Origin: Regnicoccus_A sp014224355 | GTDB taxonomy: Bacteria; Cyanobacteriota; Cyanobacteriia; PCC-6307; Cyanobiaceae | Length of the DNA stretch: 64,000 nt | Assembly (NCBI RefSeq): GCF_050920705.1 | Contig: NZ_CP154799.1 | Location: forward strand, 868,001 to 932,000 | Direction of reading: 5' to 3' | Made by a program: the position numbers and the translations under genes | The notes under the pieces: model-generated | The model's input: the letters and a program-made list of their open reading frames with translations, nothing else | Told to the model about the DNA's origin: nothing | The model's database searches: none | In this document: piece after piece, positions 41,634 to 49,780 of the stretch | Numbering within the stretch: the first letter of the stretch is position 1 | Layout of the letters: the number at the start of each line of letters is the position of its first letter

Positions 41634-43772
41634 ATGGTTGATATGGCCCGCTCCGGTGGTCTCTATATCCTGCTCATCAGTATCCATGGCCTGATCCGAG
41701 GCCATAACCTGGAGCTGGGTCGTGACGCCGATACGGGCGGCCAGACGAAATACGTGGTTGAACTGGCCAAAGCCCTGGCCAGGAAGGAAGGCGTTGAGCG
41801 TGTGGATCTGGTCACCCGACTGGTTGTGGATGATCACGTCAGCCCCGACTATGCAGTTCCCATTGAGAAGTTAGCAGAGAATCTTCAGATTGTACGAGTC
41901 AAGGCAGGTCCGAATGAATACTTGCCCAAGGAGCAGCTCTGGCCCCACATGGACAGCTTTGCTGATCACCTCTCCACCTGGTTGGCGGAACAGCCCAGGC
42001 TGCCCGATGTTGTTCATACCCACTATGCCGATGCTGGCTATGTAGGAGTCCGCCTTTCGAATCTCACCGGCCTGCCGTTGATTCACACCGGTCACTCCCT
42101 CGGTCGCGACAAATACCGCCGCCTGCTTGCCGTGGGCATGGACATCGAGCAGATCGAGAAGCGCTATCACATGCAGGCGCGGATCAGCGCTGAGGAAGAT
42201 ACCCTGAGCTGTGCTGAGCTGGTGATCACCAGCACGCGGAATGAAATCGAGAGTCAATATGAGCTTTACGACTACTACACACCAGAGAAGATGGCGGTGA
42301 TCCCTCCGGGCACCGACCTCGAGCAGTTCCACCCCCCCACGAACAGTCAGACTTCAGACGCACCAGAATTTCTGGACAGGCTCAATCCGTTTCTGCGGGA
42401 TCCAGCCAAGCCGATGATCCTGGCCCTGTCACGGCCGGATCAACGAAAGAACATTGTGTCGCTTCTGGAGGCCTATGGCCAGAACAAGCGTCTGCAGGGC
42501 CTGGCCAATCTGGTGATCGTCGCCGGAAATCGGGATGACATTCGCGAGCTCAATGAAGGGGCCCAGTCGGTGTTGACGGAACTGCTCTGGGTGATCGATT
42601 TCCATGACCTGTATGGCCGAGTGGCCCTCCCCAAGCACCACAGCGGCGAGGAGGTGCCCGAGATCTATCGCCTGGCCGCAGCCTCGAGGGGCGTGTTCGT
42701 CAATCCTGCTCTCACCGAGCCGTTCGGCCTGACCCTCCTGGAAGCGGCGGCCAGTGGTCTGCCCCTGGTGGCCACCGAGAATGGTGGCCCGGTCGACATC
42801 ATCGGCAATTGCCGCAATGGCTTGCTCGTGGATCCCCTCAGCCGGGAGGCCATTGCCGACGCCATCCTCTCCATCCTGGAGAAGCCCCGGCGCTGGAGAG
42901 AACTCTCCGGAAACGGGCTGCGCAACATCGCCCGCTTCTATTCCTGGGAAGCCCATGCCCAGGCCTATCTGGCCATGCTGCAGCCGGTGGTATCCAAGCA
43001 GAAACCGCTGGCCCAGTCCCCAGCCACCCATCAATTCAGCAGTTACAGGAACCGAGCCCTGTTCACGGCCATCGACAACACCTTGCTGGGCGATGCCGAA
43101 GCCCTGGAGCAGTTTTCCAAGGTGGTGCGCACCCATCGTCGCCAGTTCCTGTTCGGGATCGCCACAGGCCGCCGCCTTGATTCCGTGTTGACCATCCTGA
43201 AACGTAACAATATTCCGACTCCGGATGTGTTGATTACCAGCCTTGGAACAGAGATTTATTATACCTCTGAACTGTTCGCTGATATTGCCTGGAGCCATCA
43301 CATCGATCACTCCTGGACACCGCAGGTGTTGCGCCGAGTGCTCGAGCCGGTGCCAGGGCTGTCCCCCCAGCCTAAGAACGAGCAGAGCCGATTCAAGGTC
43401 TCGTACTACTACGATTCCGAGCACGCGCCTCCCCTCGACGACATCCATGCCTTGTTGCGTCAGAAGGAACTGTCGGTGAATGCCACGCTCTCCTTCGGGC
43501 AATACCTGGATATCGTCCCGGCCCGGGCCTCCAAGGGCCAGGCTTTGCGATACGTCTCCAGTCAGTACAACATTCCGCTCGAGCGCACCCTGGTCACGGG
43601 CGGCTCCGGAGGGGACGCCGACATGCTGAGAGGCAACACCCTGGGGGTGGTGGTCTCCAACAGGCATCAGGAAGAACTTTCCAACCTCAGTGGGAATGAA
43701 CAGGTTTACTTCGCCAATGGAGCCCATGCCTGGGGAATTCTTGAGGCCATCAGGCACTACGGCTTTTTCTGA
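41634..43772 (+). CDS. sps: sucrose-phosphate synthase with C-terminal HAD domain
   Basis: A 712-residue enzyme that makes sucrose 6-phosphate from UDP- or ADP-glucose and fructose 6-phosphate. The glucosyltransferase part (residues 1-460) has the family's HGLIRGHNLELGRDADTGGQ start, the VVHTHYADAGYVG motif and the E-x7-E nucleotide-sugar site TEPFGLTLLEAAASG. Residues about 475-712 are an HAD phosphatase-like domain whose first motif reads TAIDNTLL, lacking the normal Asp-x-Asp pair, so it is probably not catalytic. A separate phosphatase gene follows. Sucrose acts as compatible solute and glycosyl donor. GC content is lower than average here. Confidence 0.94.
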   Translation: MVDMARSGGLYILLISIHGLIRGHNLELGRDADTGGQTKYVVELAKALARKEGVERVDLVTRLVVDDHVSPDYAVPIEKLAENLQIVRVKAGPNEYLPKEQLWPHMDSFADHLSTWLAEQPRLPDVVHTHYADAGYVGVRLSNLTGLPLIHTGHSLGRDKYRRLLAVGMDIEQIEKRYHMQARISAEEDTLSCAELVITSTRNEIESQYELYDYYTPEKMAVIPPGTDLEQFHPPTNSQTSDAPEFLDRLNPFLRDPAKPMILALSRPDQRKNIVSLLEAYGQNKRLQGLANLVIVAGNRDDIRELNEGAQSVLTELLWVIDFHDLYGRVALPKHHSGEEVPEIYRLAAASRGVFVNPALTEPFGLTLLEAAASGLPLVATENGGPVDIIGNCRNGLLVDPLSREAIADAILSILEKPRRWRELSGNGLRNIARFYSWEAHAQAYLAMLQPVVSKQKPLAQSPATHQFSSYRNRALFTAIDNTLLGDAEALEQFSKVVRTHRRQFLFGIATGRRLDSVLTILKRNNIPTPDVLITSLGTEIYYTSELFADIAWSHHIDHSWTPQVLRRVLEPVPGLSPQPKNEQSRFKVSYYYDSEHAPPLDDIHALLRQKELSVNATLSFGQYLDIVPARASKGQALRYVSSQYNIPLERTLVTGGSGGDADMLRGNTLGVVVSNRHQEELSNLSGNEQVYFANGAHAWGILEAIRHYGFF

Positions 43773-43887
43773 TCACAACCTCACCCACATCACAACGGAT
43801 CAGAACACGATCTGTTGAATCTGAATGGCTGTGGTCGCCCACGACTGGATCACCACACCCCGATCAATCCATGCCACGGCCTCTGCC

Positions 43888-44727
43888 ATGACGCGTCTCC
43901 TTCTCTGCACGGACCTGGATCGCACCTTGCTGCCCAATGGGGAGCCCCAGGAGTCACCAGGGGCCCGGGATCGCTTTGCGGCCGTGGTGGCCCGCCCTGA
44001 GGTGACCCTGGCCTACGTCTCCGGTCGTCATCTGGCTCTGGTGGAGCAGGCGATCAAGCAGTACGGCATCCCCACGCCTGATTGGGTGATCAGCGATGTC
44101 GGAAGCCGGATGCACCAGCTGAAGTCCCCGGGGACATGGGTCCGTTCCCTGGCCTGGGACGAGGAGATCTCCAGGGACTGGCCTGGGCTGAGCCGTGGAC
44201 AGATCGCTGAGGTCTTCTCCTCCCTTGAAGGCCTGACCCTGCAGGAGGAGGACCGCCAGAGCCGCTACAAACTCAGTTATTTCTTGCCCCTGGGCTTCGA
44301 TCTGGGCAGCCTCCGGCGGAGGATGGAAGCTCGGCTGCAGGAGCTGAAGGCCCGCTCCAGCTGGATCTACAGTGTGGATGAGCAAGCTCAGGTGGGCCTT
44401 CTCGACATCCTGCCCGAGCGTGCCACCAAGTTGCATGCGGTGGAGTTCCTGATGCAGGAGCAGGGTTTTGGCCCCACCACCACCGTCTTCGCCGGAGACA
44501 GCGGCAATGATCTACCGATTCTGGTCAGCTCCATTCCCTCCGTTCTCGTGGCCAATGCTCACCCCGACGTCCTGCGGCAGGCCAGCGAGGGCTCCAGGAA
44601 ACGGGGAACCGATAAGGCTTTGTATCTCGCAAAGGGTGACTTCCTGGGTATGAACGGTAATTACAGCGCCGGGATTCTTGAGGGCCTTGTTCATTTTCAA
44701 CCAGCCACAAAGGACTGGATTACGTAG
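43888..44727 (+). CDS. spp: sucrose-phosphate phosphatase-like HAD-IIB hydrolase
   Basis: A 279-residue HAD phosphatase expected to remove phosphate from sucrose 6-phosphate. Motif I is LLLCTDLDRTLLPNG with both aspartates, motif II is TLAYVSGRHL, a lysine occurs in ATKLHAVEFL and motif IV is VFAGDSGNDLPIL. The ATG at 43888 puts motif I at the usual distance; the frame is open to 43825. It lies between the synthase and amylosucrase on the same strand, as in other cyanobacterial sucrose clusters. A different sugar-phosphate substrate such as glucosylglycerate or mannosylfructose phosphate is not excluded. Confidence 0.88.
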   Translation: MTRLLLCTDLDRTLLPNGEPQESPGARDRFAAVVARPEVTLAYVSGRHLALVEQAIKQYGIPTPDWVISDVGSRMHQLKSPGTWVRSLAWDEEISRDWPGLSRGQIAEVFSSLEGLTLQEEDRQSRYKLSYFLPLGFDLGSLRRRMEARLQELKARSSWIYSVDEQAQVGLLDILPERATKLHAVEFLMQEQGFGPTTTVFAGDSGNDLPILVSSIPSVLVANAHPDVLRQASEGSRKRGTDKALYLAKGDFLGMNGNYSAGILEGLVHFQPATKDWIT

Positions 44728-44828
44728 GCCCAGCCCAGCCGTACCCCAGCTTCATCGCCATCCCTGCTTCAGGCCGGTGCTTCTCAGAGCTTTGCCCATA
44801 GACCCCTCCACCCTTCGTTGACTTCCTG

Positions 44829-46781
44829 ATGTACGAGCAGATTTCCCACTCCCTGCTGAATTCGATTCTGGATGAATTGAAGCCAGAAATCAAACGACAG
44901 AATCTTCGCTATTTCTACACAAGGCTAGGCGCAAACTTTTATGCTATCCACTCGCTCTTCTCCACCCTTTATGGAGATCGCGACGACTTCCAGGCACAGA
45001 TGGTCCGCCTCGTGGAGACGATGGCTGAGGGCTACATCTACCGATCGGAGGAGTCCGAGCGGATCGACATGAGTCGGGAGCAAGACCACAACTGGTTCCT
45101 CTCGCAGAAATGGGTGGGCATGGCGCTGTATACCAACGGATTTGCCAATGACCTGGCTGACCTGGCCACCAAGATCACTTACTTCCAGGAGCTCGGTGTG
45201 AACATGGTTCACATCATGCCGATCCTGAAGTGCCCTGTCGGCAAGAGCGATGGAGGCTATGCCATCAGCAGCTTTCGCGAGATCGACAGCCGAGTTGGTG
45301 ATCTGAATGATATCCAGAGGATTTCCGAACAATTCAGAAAGAATGGAATCCTATTGGTTCTTGATATCGTCCTTAACCACACCTCCGATGAGCACGAATG
45401 GGCCTTGAAGGCTAAAGATGGCGACACTCGCTATCAGAACTACTACCTCACGTTTGAGGATCGTTCTGTGCCTGATGTGTTCGAACAGGGCATGCCGTGG
45501 GTTTTCCCGGAGACTGACCCAGGGAATTTCACCTGGAATGAGGAGATGAGGCGCTGGGTGATGACAGTGTTCCACGACTACCAGTGGGATCTGAATTACA
45601 GAAACCCCGAAGTTTTTATCGAAATCCTCTCGATCGTATTGTTCTGGGCCAACCAGGGCGTGGATGTGCTCAGGCTTGATGCTGTGGCCTTCCTCTGGAA
45701 GAAGATGGGATCAACCTGCCAGAATGAGCGCAAGGCCCATCTGATTCTCCAGTTGCTCAAGGACTGCTGCCAGGTCACGGCTCCTGGAGTTCTGTTCATC
45801 GCTGAAGCCATTGTAGCTCCAAGTGAGGTGGCTAAATACTTCGGCGAGGATGCGATCGTTGCCAAAGAATGTGAAATTGCCTACAACGCTACGCTGATGG
45901 CACTTCTCTGGGATGGCATTGCGACGCGCAACACCAAGCTGTTACGCGAAGGCATCAAGAGTTTGCCCACCAAGCTGGATCGTGCCACCTGGCTGACCTA
46001 TGTCCGCTGTCATGACGACATCGGCTTTGGTTTCGATGACAAGGACATTGCGGCCGCAGGCTATGAGCCTTATTCCCATCGCAAGTTCCTGATCGACTAT
46101 TTTATCGGAAAATATGATGATACTGCCAGAGGCCTTGAGTTCATGCGCAACGATTCAACAGGAGATGCGAGAATCTGTGGGTCGCTGGCCTCGCTGGCGG
46201 GGCTTGAGTCGGCGCTTGAAAAGGGAGATAAGGCCTTGATCGATATGGCGGTCAATAAGATACTGCTGCTCAACGGAATCATGTTCTCCTTCGGCGGAAT
46301 TCCGCTGATTTATAACGGTGATGCGCTGGGGCTTCTCAACGACTACAGCTATACCAGTGATCCAAGCAAGGACAATGACAGCCGCTGGGTGCACCGAGCC
46401 AAGATCGATTGGGAGAAAGCTGCGCTTCGCCATCAGCGGGGCACCGTGGAGTGCACGATCTTCACGGCCATGAAGCGGATGATTGCCATTCGTAAGGAGA
46501 TCTCCGCCTTTGCAGACTTCAACAACCGTGAGCTTCTGCACTCTGACAACGAACATCTTCTCTGCTACCTCCGCTACAACCATCTCAGAAGTTCCGAAAA
46601 GGTGTTCGTGATTGCCAACTTCGACGATCACCCCCAGCAGTTGGAGTTGGAGAGCTACAGCCGCTATGGCATCAATCCAAGGGCCAACTACACGGATCTC
46701 TACACCGGAGTCAAGCCCTCCCAGTACGAAGGTGTGATCGCTCTCCAGGGGGGGCAGTTCTACTGGCTCAGCGAGAGCTGA
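44829..46781 (+). CDS. ams: amylosucrase (GH13)
   Basis: A 650-residue glycoside hydrolase family 13 enzyme that splits sucrose and transfers glucose to glucans, or hydrolyses sucrose. The catalytic residues are visible: nucleophile Asp284 in GVDVLRLDAVAF, acid/base Glu326 in VLFIAEAIVA, and the stabilising His395-Asp396 in VRCHDDIG. LVLDIVLNHTSDEH is GH13 region I. Length and N-terminal helical domain fit amylosucrase rather than sucrose phosphorylase. It completes a make-and-use sucrose cluster. Local GC is low: 22 of 60 bases at 45301-45360. Confidence 0.93.
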   Translation: MYEQISHSLLNSILDELKPEIKRQNLRYFYTRLGANFYAIHSLFSTLYGDRDDFQAQMVRLVETMAEGYIYRSEESERIDMSREQDHNWFLSQKWVGMALYTNGFANDLADLATKITYFQELGVNMVHIMPILKCPVGKSDGGYAISSFREIDSRVGDLNDIQRISEQFRKNGILLVLDIVLNHTSDEHEWALKAKDGDTRYQNYYLTFEDRSVPDVFEQGMPWVFPETDPGNFTWNEEMRRWVMTVFHDYQWDLNYRNPEVFIEILSIVLFWANQGVDVLRLDAVAFLWKKMGSTCQNERKAHLILQLLKDCCQVTAPGVLFIAEAIVAPSEVAKYFGEDAIVAKECEIAYNATLMALLWDGIATRNTKLLREGIKSLPTKLDRATWLTYVRCHDDIGFGFDDKDIAAAGYEPYSHRKFLIDYFIGKYDDTARGLEFMRNDSTGDARICGSLASLAGLESALEKGDKALIDMAVNKILLLNGIMFSFGGIPLIYNGDALGLLNDYSYTSDPSKDNDSRWVHRAKIDWEKAALRHQRGTVECTIFTAMKRMIAIRKEISAFADFNNRELLHSDNEHLLCYLRYNHLRSSEKVFVIANFDDHPQQLELESYSRYGINPRANYTDLYTGVKPSQYEGVIALQGGQFYWLSES

Positions 46782-46823
46782 GAGCGTCCTCGCCACCCCC
46801 AGCGGACCCTGCCGCCATCGCGT

Positions 46824-47675
46824 TCAGCCCAGCAGGACCACCGGATCACCCACGTGCACATCTCCGGGGTTGTTCACGCTCAGGCGGATTCCAGCCACCA
46901 CATTGTTGTGCCGTGCCGTGGCCCGCAGGATCTCCAGGTCTTCCGGCAGTTCGCCCTGGCTGAGGGTGGTCACCACACAGCGCGGGCAGCCATCGCTGAC
47001 GTGGAGCTGCAGGTCATCGCCGAGGGCGAGGTTGTGGCCGATCCAGGACTCCTCCACAAAGCCGCTGGCGCCCGCTTCCGGGCGGATCAGCAGGTTCGGG
47101 CGAAAGCGCTCCACGGCGAAGTCGAGCAGGGGTTCCAGCTGCCGCAGCCGCTCCAGGCTGGCCGTGCTGATGGCGTGAATCGGGCAGGAGTCGAAGAAGG
47201 TGCCGGGCGGCAGCACCAGCTCGTTGACCACATCCTGAAACTCCCGCTGCTGTACCGCTGGCCAGTACTGATCCAGGCTGGCTCCCTGCGGAGACTGGTC
47301 CAGCAGGCTCACCTCCCGGCCGAGGCGTTGGCTGAGCCAGCTGTCCACGGCGGCATCGCTGCTGATCATGCGGGCGCCCTCGGAGGGCTCCTGCCCTCCG
47401 GCCGGGGCGGTGATCGCCACCGCCGGTGGCGCCGCTTCTGCCTGCGGTGGCTCCAGGCACCGGGCCGCATAGCCGAGCAGGTCACGCCACAACCTTGGAT
47501 TCTTGGCGCTGGCCACCCGGCCCGTGGCGTGGTCCCAGAGGGCATAGGCCCGATCGCCGACGAGCCCGCCGCTGCCGATCGTGGCGGCTTCGAGGCGCTC
47601 TCCCAGCATCGATTTCACCGGGTAGCGCCAGATCGCCTCCACCCGTCCGACGATCTGTCCCACCCTCTGCTCCAC
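46824..47675 (-). CDS. MOSC-domain protein
   Basis: A 283-residue protein with an N-terminal MOSC_N beta barrel (VEAIWRYPVKSMLGERL, then GLVGDRAYALWD) and a C-terminal MOSC domain with ERFRPNLLI and the cysteine motif DGCPRCVVTT. MOSC proteins bind molybdenum cofactor or sulfur carriers; relatives include mARC, which reduces N-hydroxylated compounds. The single conserved cysteine could ligate molybdenum. It is next to moaB and within 20 kb of other cofactor genes. The substrate is unknown. Confidence 0.9.
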   Translation of the reverse strand: MEQRVGQIVGRVEAIWRYPVKSMLGERLEAATIGSGGLVGDRAYALWDHATGRVASAKNPRLWRDLLGYAARCLEPPQAEAAPPAVAITAPAGGQEPSEGARMISSDAAVDSWLSQRLGREVSLLDQSPQGASLDQYWPAVQQREFQDVVNELVLPPGTFFDSCPIHAISTASLERLRQLEPLLDFAVERFRPNLLIRPEAGASGFVEESWIGHNLALGDDLQLHVSDGCPRCVVTTLSQGELPEDLEILRATARHNNVVAGIRLSVNNPGDVHVGDPVVLLG

Positions 47676-47725
47676 TGGCTTCGCTCACCACAGCATTTCA
47701 ACCGCCGACCCGGGCCAGGCGGGGT

Positions 47726-48280
47726 TCAGCCCACACCTTTTCCAACGCCCGGGCTGGTCGCCGGGCGACGGGGATCTTCATTCAGCCGTGGCAGCAGCTG
47801 CACCAGGTTGCAGGGCTGCGTGGCGTCATCGAGCTGGGCTCGGATCAGCCGGTCCCAGGCCGTGGCCACCGCATCGAGAGAGCCAGGCAGCACGAACAGG
47901 ATCGTGCCGTTGGCCACCCCCGCCAGGCAGCGGCTCTGCAGGGTGCTGGTGCCGATCGACTCGAAGGAGAGCACCCGGAACAGCTCCCCGAACCCCTCGA
48001 TCGTCTTGTCGAGCAGGGGCGCCACCGCTTCCGGTGTGCCGTCACGGCCGGTGAGGCCCGTGCCGCCGCTGCTGATCACCACCTGCACGGCCGGATCGGC
48101 GATCCAGGTGCTCAGGGCGGCGCGGATGGCGTAGCGGTTGTCGGGCACCAGCCGGCGTTCCACCAGGTGGTGGCCAGCGGACTCCAGCCGCTGGCGCAGG
48201 GCATCGCCGGAGGGGTCACCACTGGAGGGATCGGCGCTGCGGCGATCCGACACCGTGAGCAGGGCGATGGCGAGGGACAC
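47726..48280 (-). CDS. moaB: molybdenum cofactor biosynthesis protein B (MoaB/MogA type)
   Basis: A 184-residue protein of the MoaB/MogA family, which adenylates molybdopterin before metal insertion. IALLTVSDRRSADPSSGD starts the domain, VVISSGGTGLTGRDGTPEA is the molybdopterin-binding motif, and ILFVLPGSLDAVATAW ends it. The C-terminal 25 residues are extra. Its product serves NarB and the YdeP-type enzyme. It precedes the MOSC gene on the same strand by about 50 bases. Confidence 0.93.
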   Translation of the reverse strand: MSLAIALLTVSDRRSADPSSGDPSGDALRQRLESAGHHLVERRLVPDNRYAIRAALSTWIADPAVQVVISSGGTGLTGRDGTPEAVAPLLDKTIEGFGELFRVLSFESIGTSTLQSRCLAGVANGTILFVLPGSLDAVATAWDRLIRAQLDDATQPCNLVQLLPRLNEDPRRPATSPGVGKGVG

Positions 48281-48468
48281 CGGGGCAGGGGCGGTTTGAC
48301 CTTGTTTACAGGCAGATCGGCACCACTGGGACCACTGCGCATCAGCTCAAGCCAAAACACATCGACGCCGGCCCAGCGGAAGGTGGAGCAGCGGTTGGGC
48401 AGAGGTCGTAGGTCCGATCCTGGCGCCGTAACGCGACAAGCCGGTGTCCCCCAGGGTCATTGCCGGAC

Positions 48469-49773
48469 TCAGTCCACGGGGAGAGGGACGAACACCGTCA
48501 GCGCCCCGTCCAGGCAGACGATGTTGATCGGTTCGGCCTCGATCAGTTCGCCGTCGATCACCAGTTTCTGGGGTGGATCGGTGCTGATCGTGATCGCGTG
48601 CGCCCGCAGGCAGAGCAGATCGGGCCGGTTGGTGGGTGTGCGGACCACGGCGGAGGCCACCAGGGAGGCGAAGGTGTTCAGCCCCTGCAGCCGGTTGACG
48701 GGGGAGGCGATGGTGATCTCCAGCAGGCCGTCGTCGGGGATCACCTGGCCGAATCCCTGCGCCAGAACTGAGGTGGCCGGGGCCACATTCGCCACCGTGA
48801 TCGCCCCGGTCTGCAACTCGGTCACCTGTCCCTCGATGGTCAGCCTCGCCTGGAAGGGCTCCTGGGTGGCCAGTTGCTGGGCGCCGGCCAGCACGTAGGC
48901 CAGGGGGCCCAGCATGGTCTTGAGCTCCCGGGTGGCCCGGTCCACCATCCCCGCCTCGAAGCCGAGGCCCGCCAGCAGGATCATCGGCGTGTCGTTGCAA
49001 CGGGCCGCGTCCACCACCCGGGTGTGTCCGGCCAGAATCGTGCGGCAGGCCCACTCCAGGTCGGTGGGGATGTCCAGGGCGTTGGCGAAGGCGTTGGCGG
49101 TGCCCCGGGGGATCACCCCCAGGGGAATGCCGGTCTCGATCACGGCACCCGCCACGGCCGAGACCGTGCCATCACCACCGCTGGCCAGGATCATCACGCT
49201 GCCGCTCTCGGGTTCGGGCCGTGCCTGCAGGATGTCCACCAGCTCCCGTGTCTGATCGGCAGGGTCACGATCCGGGCGGGTCATCACCACGTTGAGCACC
49301 AGCTGCGGCTCCAGCAGGGCCCGGATCAGGGCCAGATCCTCATTGGGGTCCCCCTGGCCGGCCACCGGGTTGAAGATCAGGTAGGCCAGCCGGCAGCGAC
49401 CCAGGCCTCGCAGGGCCAGGGTGGCGGTGGCCTCGTTCAGGGCCAGGGGCGTGTCGGCCAGGGCGCAGACCCGCAGCAGCAGGCGCAGGTCGGGGGTGCC
49501 GGCCAGGGCGGTGGCTGGATCCACGAAGAACAGCACGGCGCTGACCGCGCCGCTCAGGATCCGCTCGGCCAGCTGGATGTCGCCGCCGGCAGCCAATCCC
49601 CCCTCCGGGGTCAGCTTCAGGCCGGCGGTGCGTTCATCCCGGGCCAGATCGCCGGCCAATTCAGCGGGGGCCAGCAGGGGGAATCCATCGAGCAGGGGCT
49701 GGTGATGATCCAGCCAGTCGAGCAGCCTTGGGGTGCCGTTCCCGTCGGCCAGCAGAACAATCGCTCCGGCCAT
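48469..49773 (-). CDS. methylglyoxal synthase-like / diacylglycerol kinase fusion
   Basis: A 434-residue two-domain protein. Residues 1-125 resemble methylglyoxal synthase: LLDWLDHHQPLLDGFPLLAP, LAAGGDIQLAERI with the catalytic aspartate, and VLFFVDPATALAGTPDLRLLLRV. The histidine normally found before the Pro-Asp of that last segment and the N-terminal His/Lys phosphate site (here ADGNGT) are missing, so synthase activity is doubtful. Residues 130-434 are a YegS/BmrU-type lipid kinase with YLIFNPVAGQGDPN, SGGDGTVSAVAG and PLGVIPRGTANAFANAL. The start at 49773 leaves seven bases after the SNF2 gene, so the two are likely co-transcribed. Confidence 0.88.
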   Translation of the reverse strand: MAGAIVLLADGNGTPRLLDWLDHHQPLLDGFPLLAPAELAGDLARDERTAGLKLTPEGGLAAGGDIQLAERILSGAVSAVLFFVDPATALAGTPDLRLLLRVCALADTPLALNEATATLALRGLGRCRLAYLIFNPVAGQGDPNEDLALIRALLEPQLVLNVVMTRPDRDPADQTRELVDILQARPEPESGSVMILASGGDGTVSAVAGAVIETGIPLGVIPRGTANAFANALDIPTDLEWACRTILAGHTRVVDAARCNDTPMILLAGLGFEAGMVDRATRELKTMLGPLAYVLAGAQQLATQEPFQARLTIEGQVTELQTGAITVANVAPATSVLAQGFGQVIPDDGLLEITIASPVNRLQGLNTFASLVASAVVRTPTNRPDLLCLRAHAITISTDPPQKLVIDGELIEAEPINIVCLDGALTVFVPLPVD

Positions 49774-49780
49774 CACCGGA

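Noticed and set aside
41135..41837. Lys-rich minus-strand frames through the leader of sucrose-phosphate synthase
   Set aside because: Stretches such as AKTEKIKQTEKALAQKPAEK look protein-like, but the frames overlap the promoter and the synthase N-terminus, have no family match I know and no clear start site.
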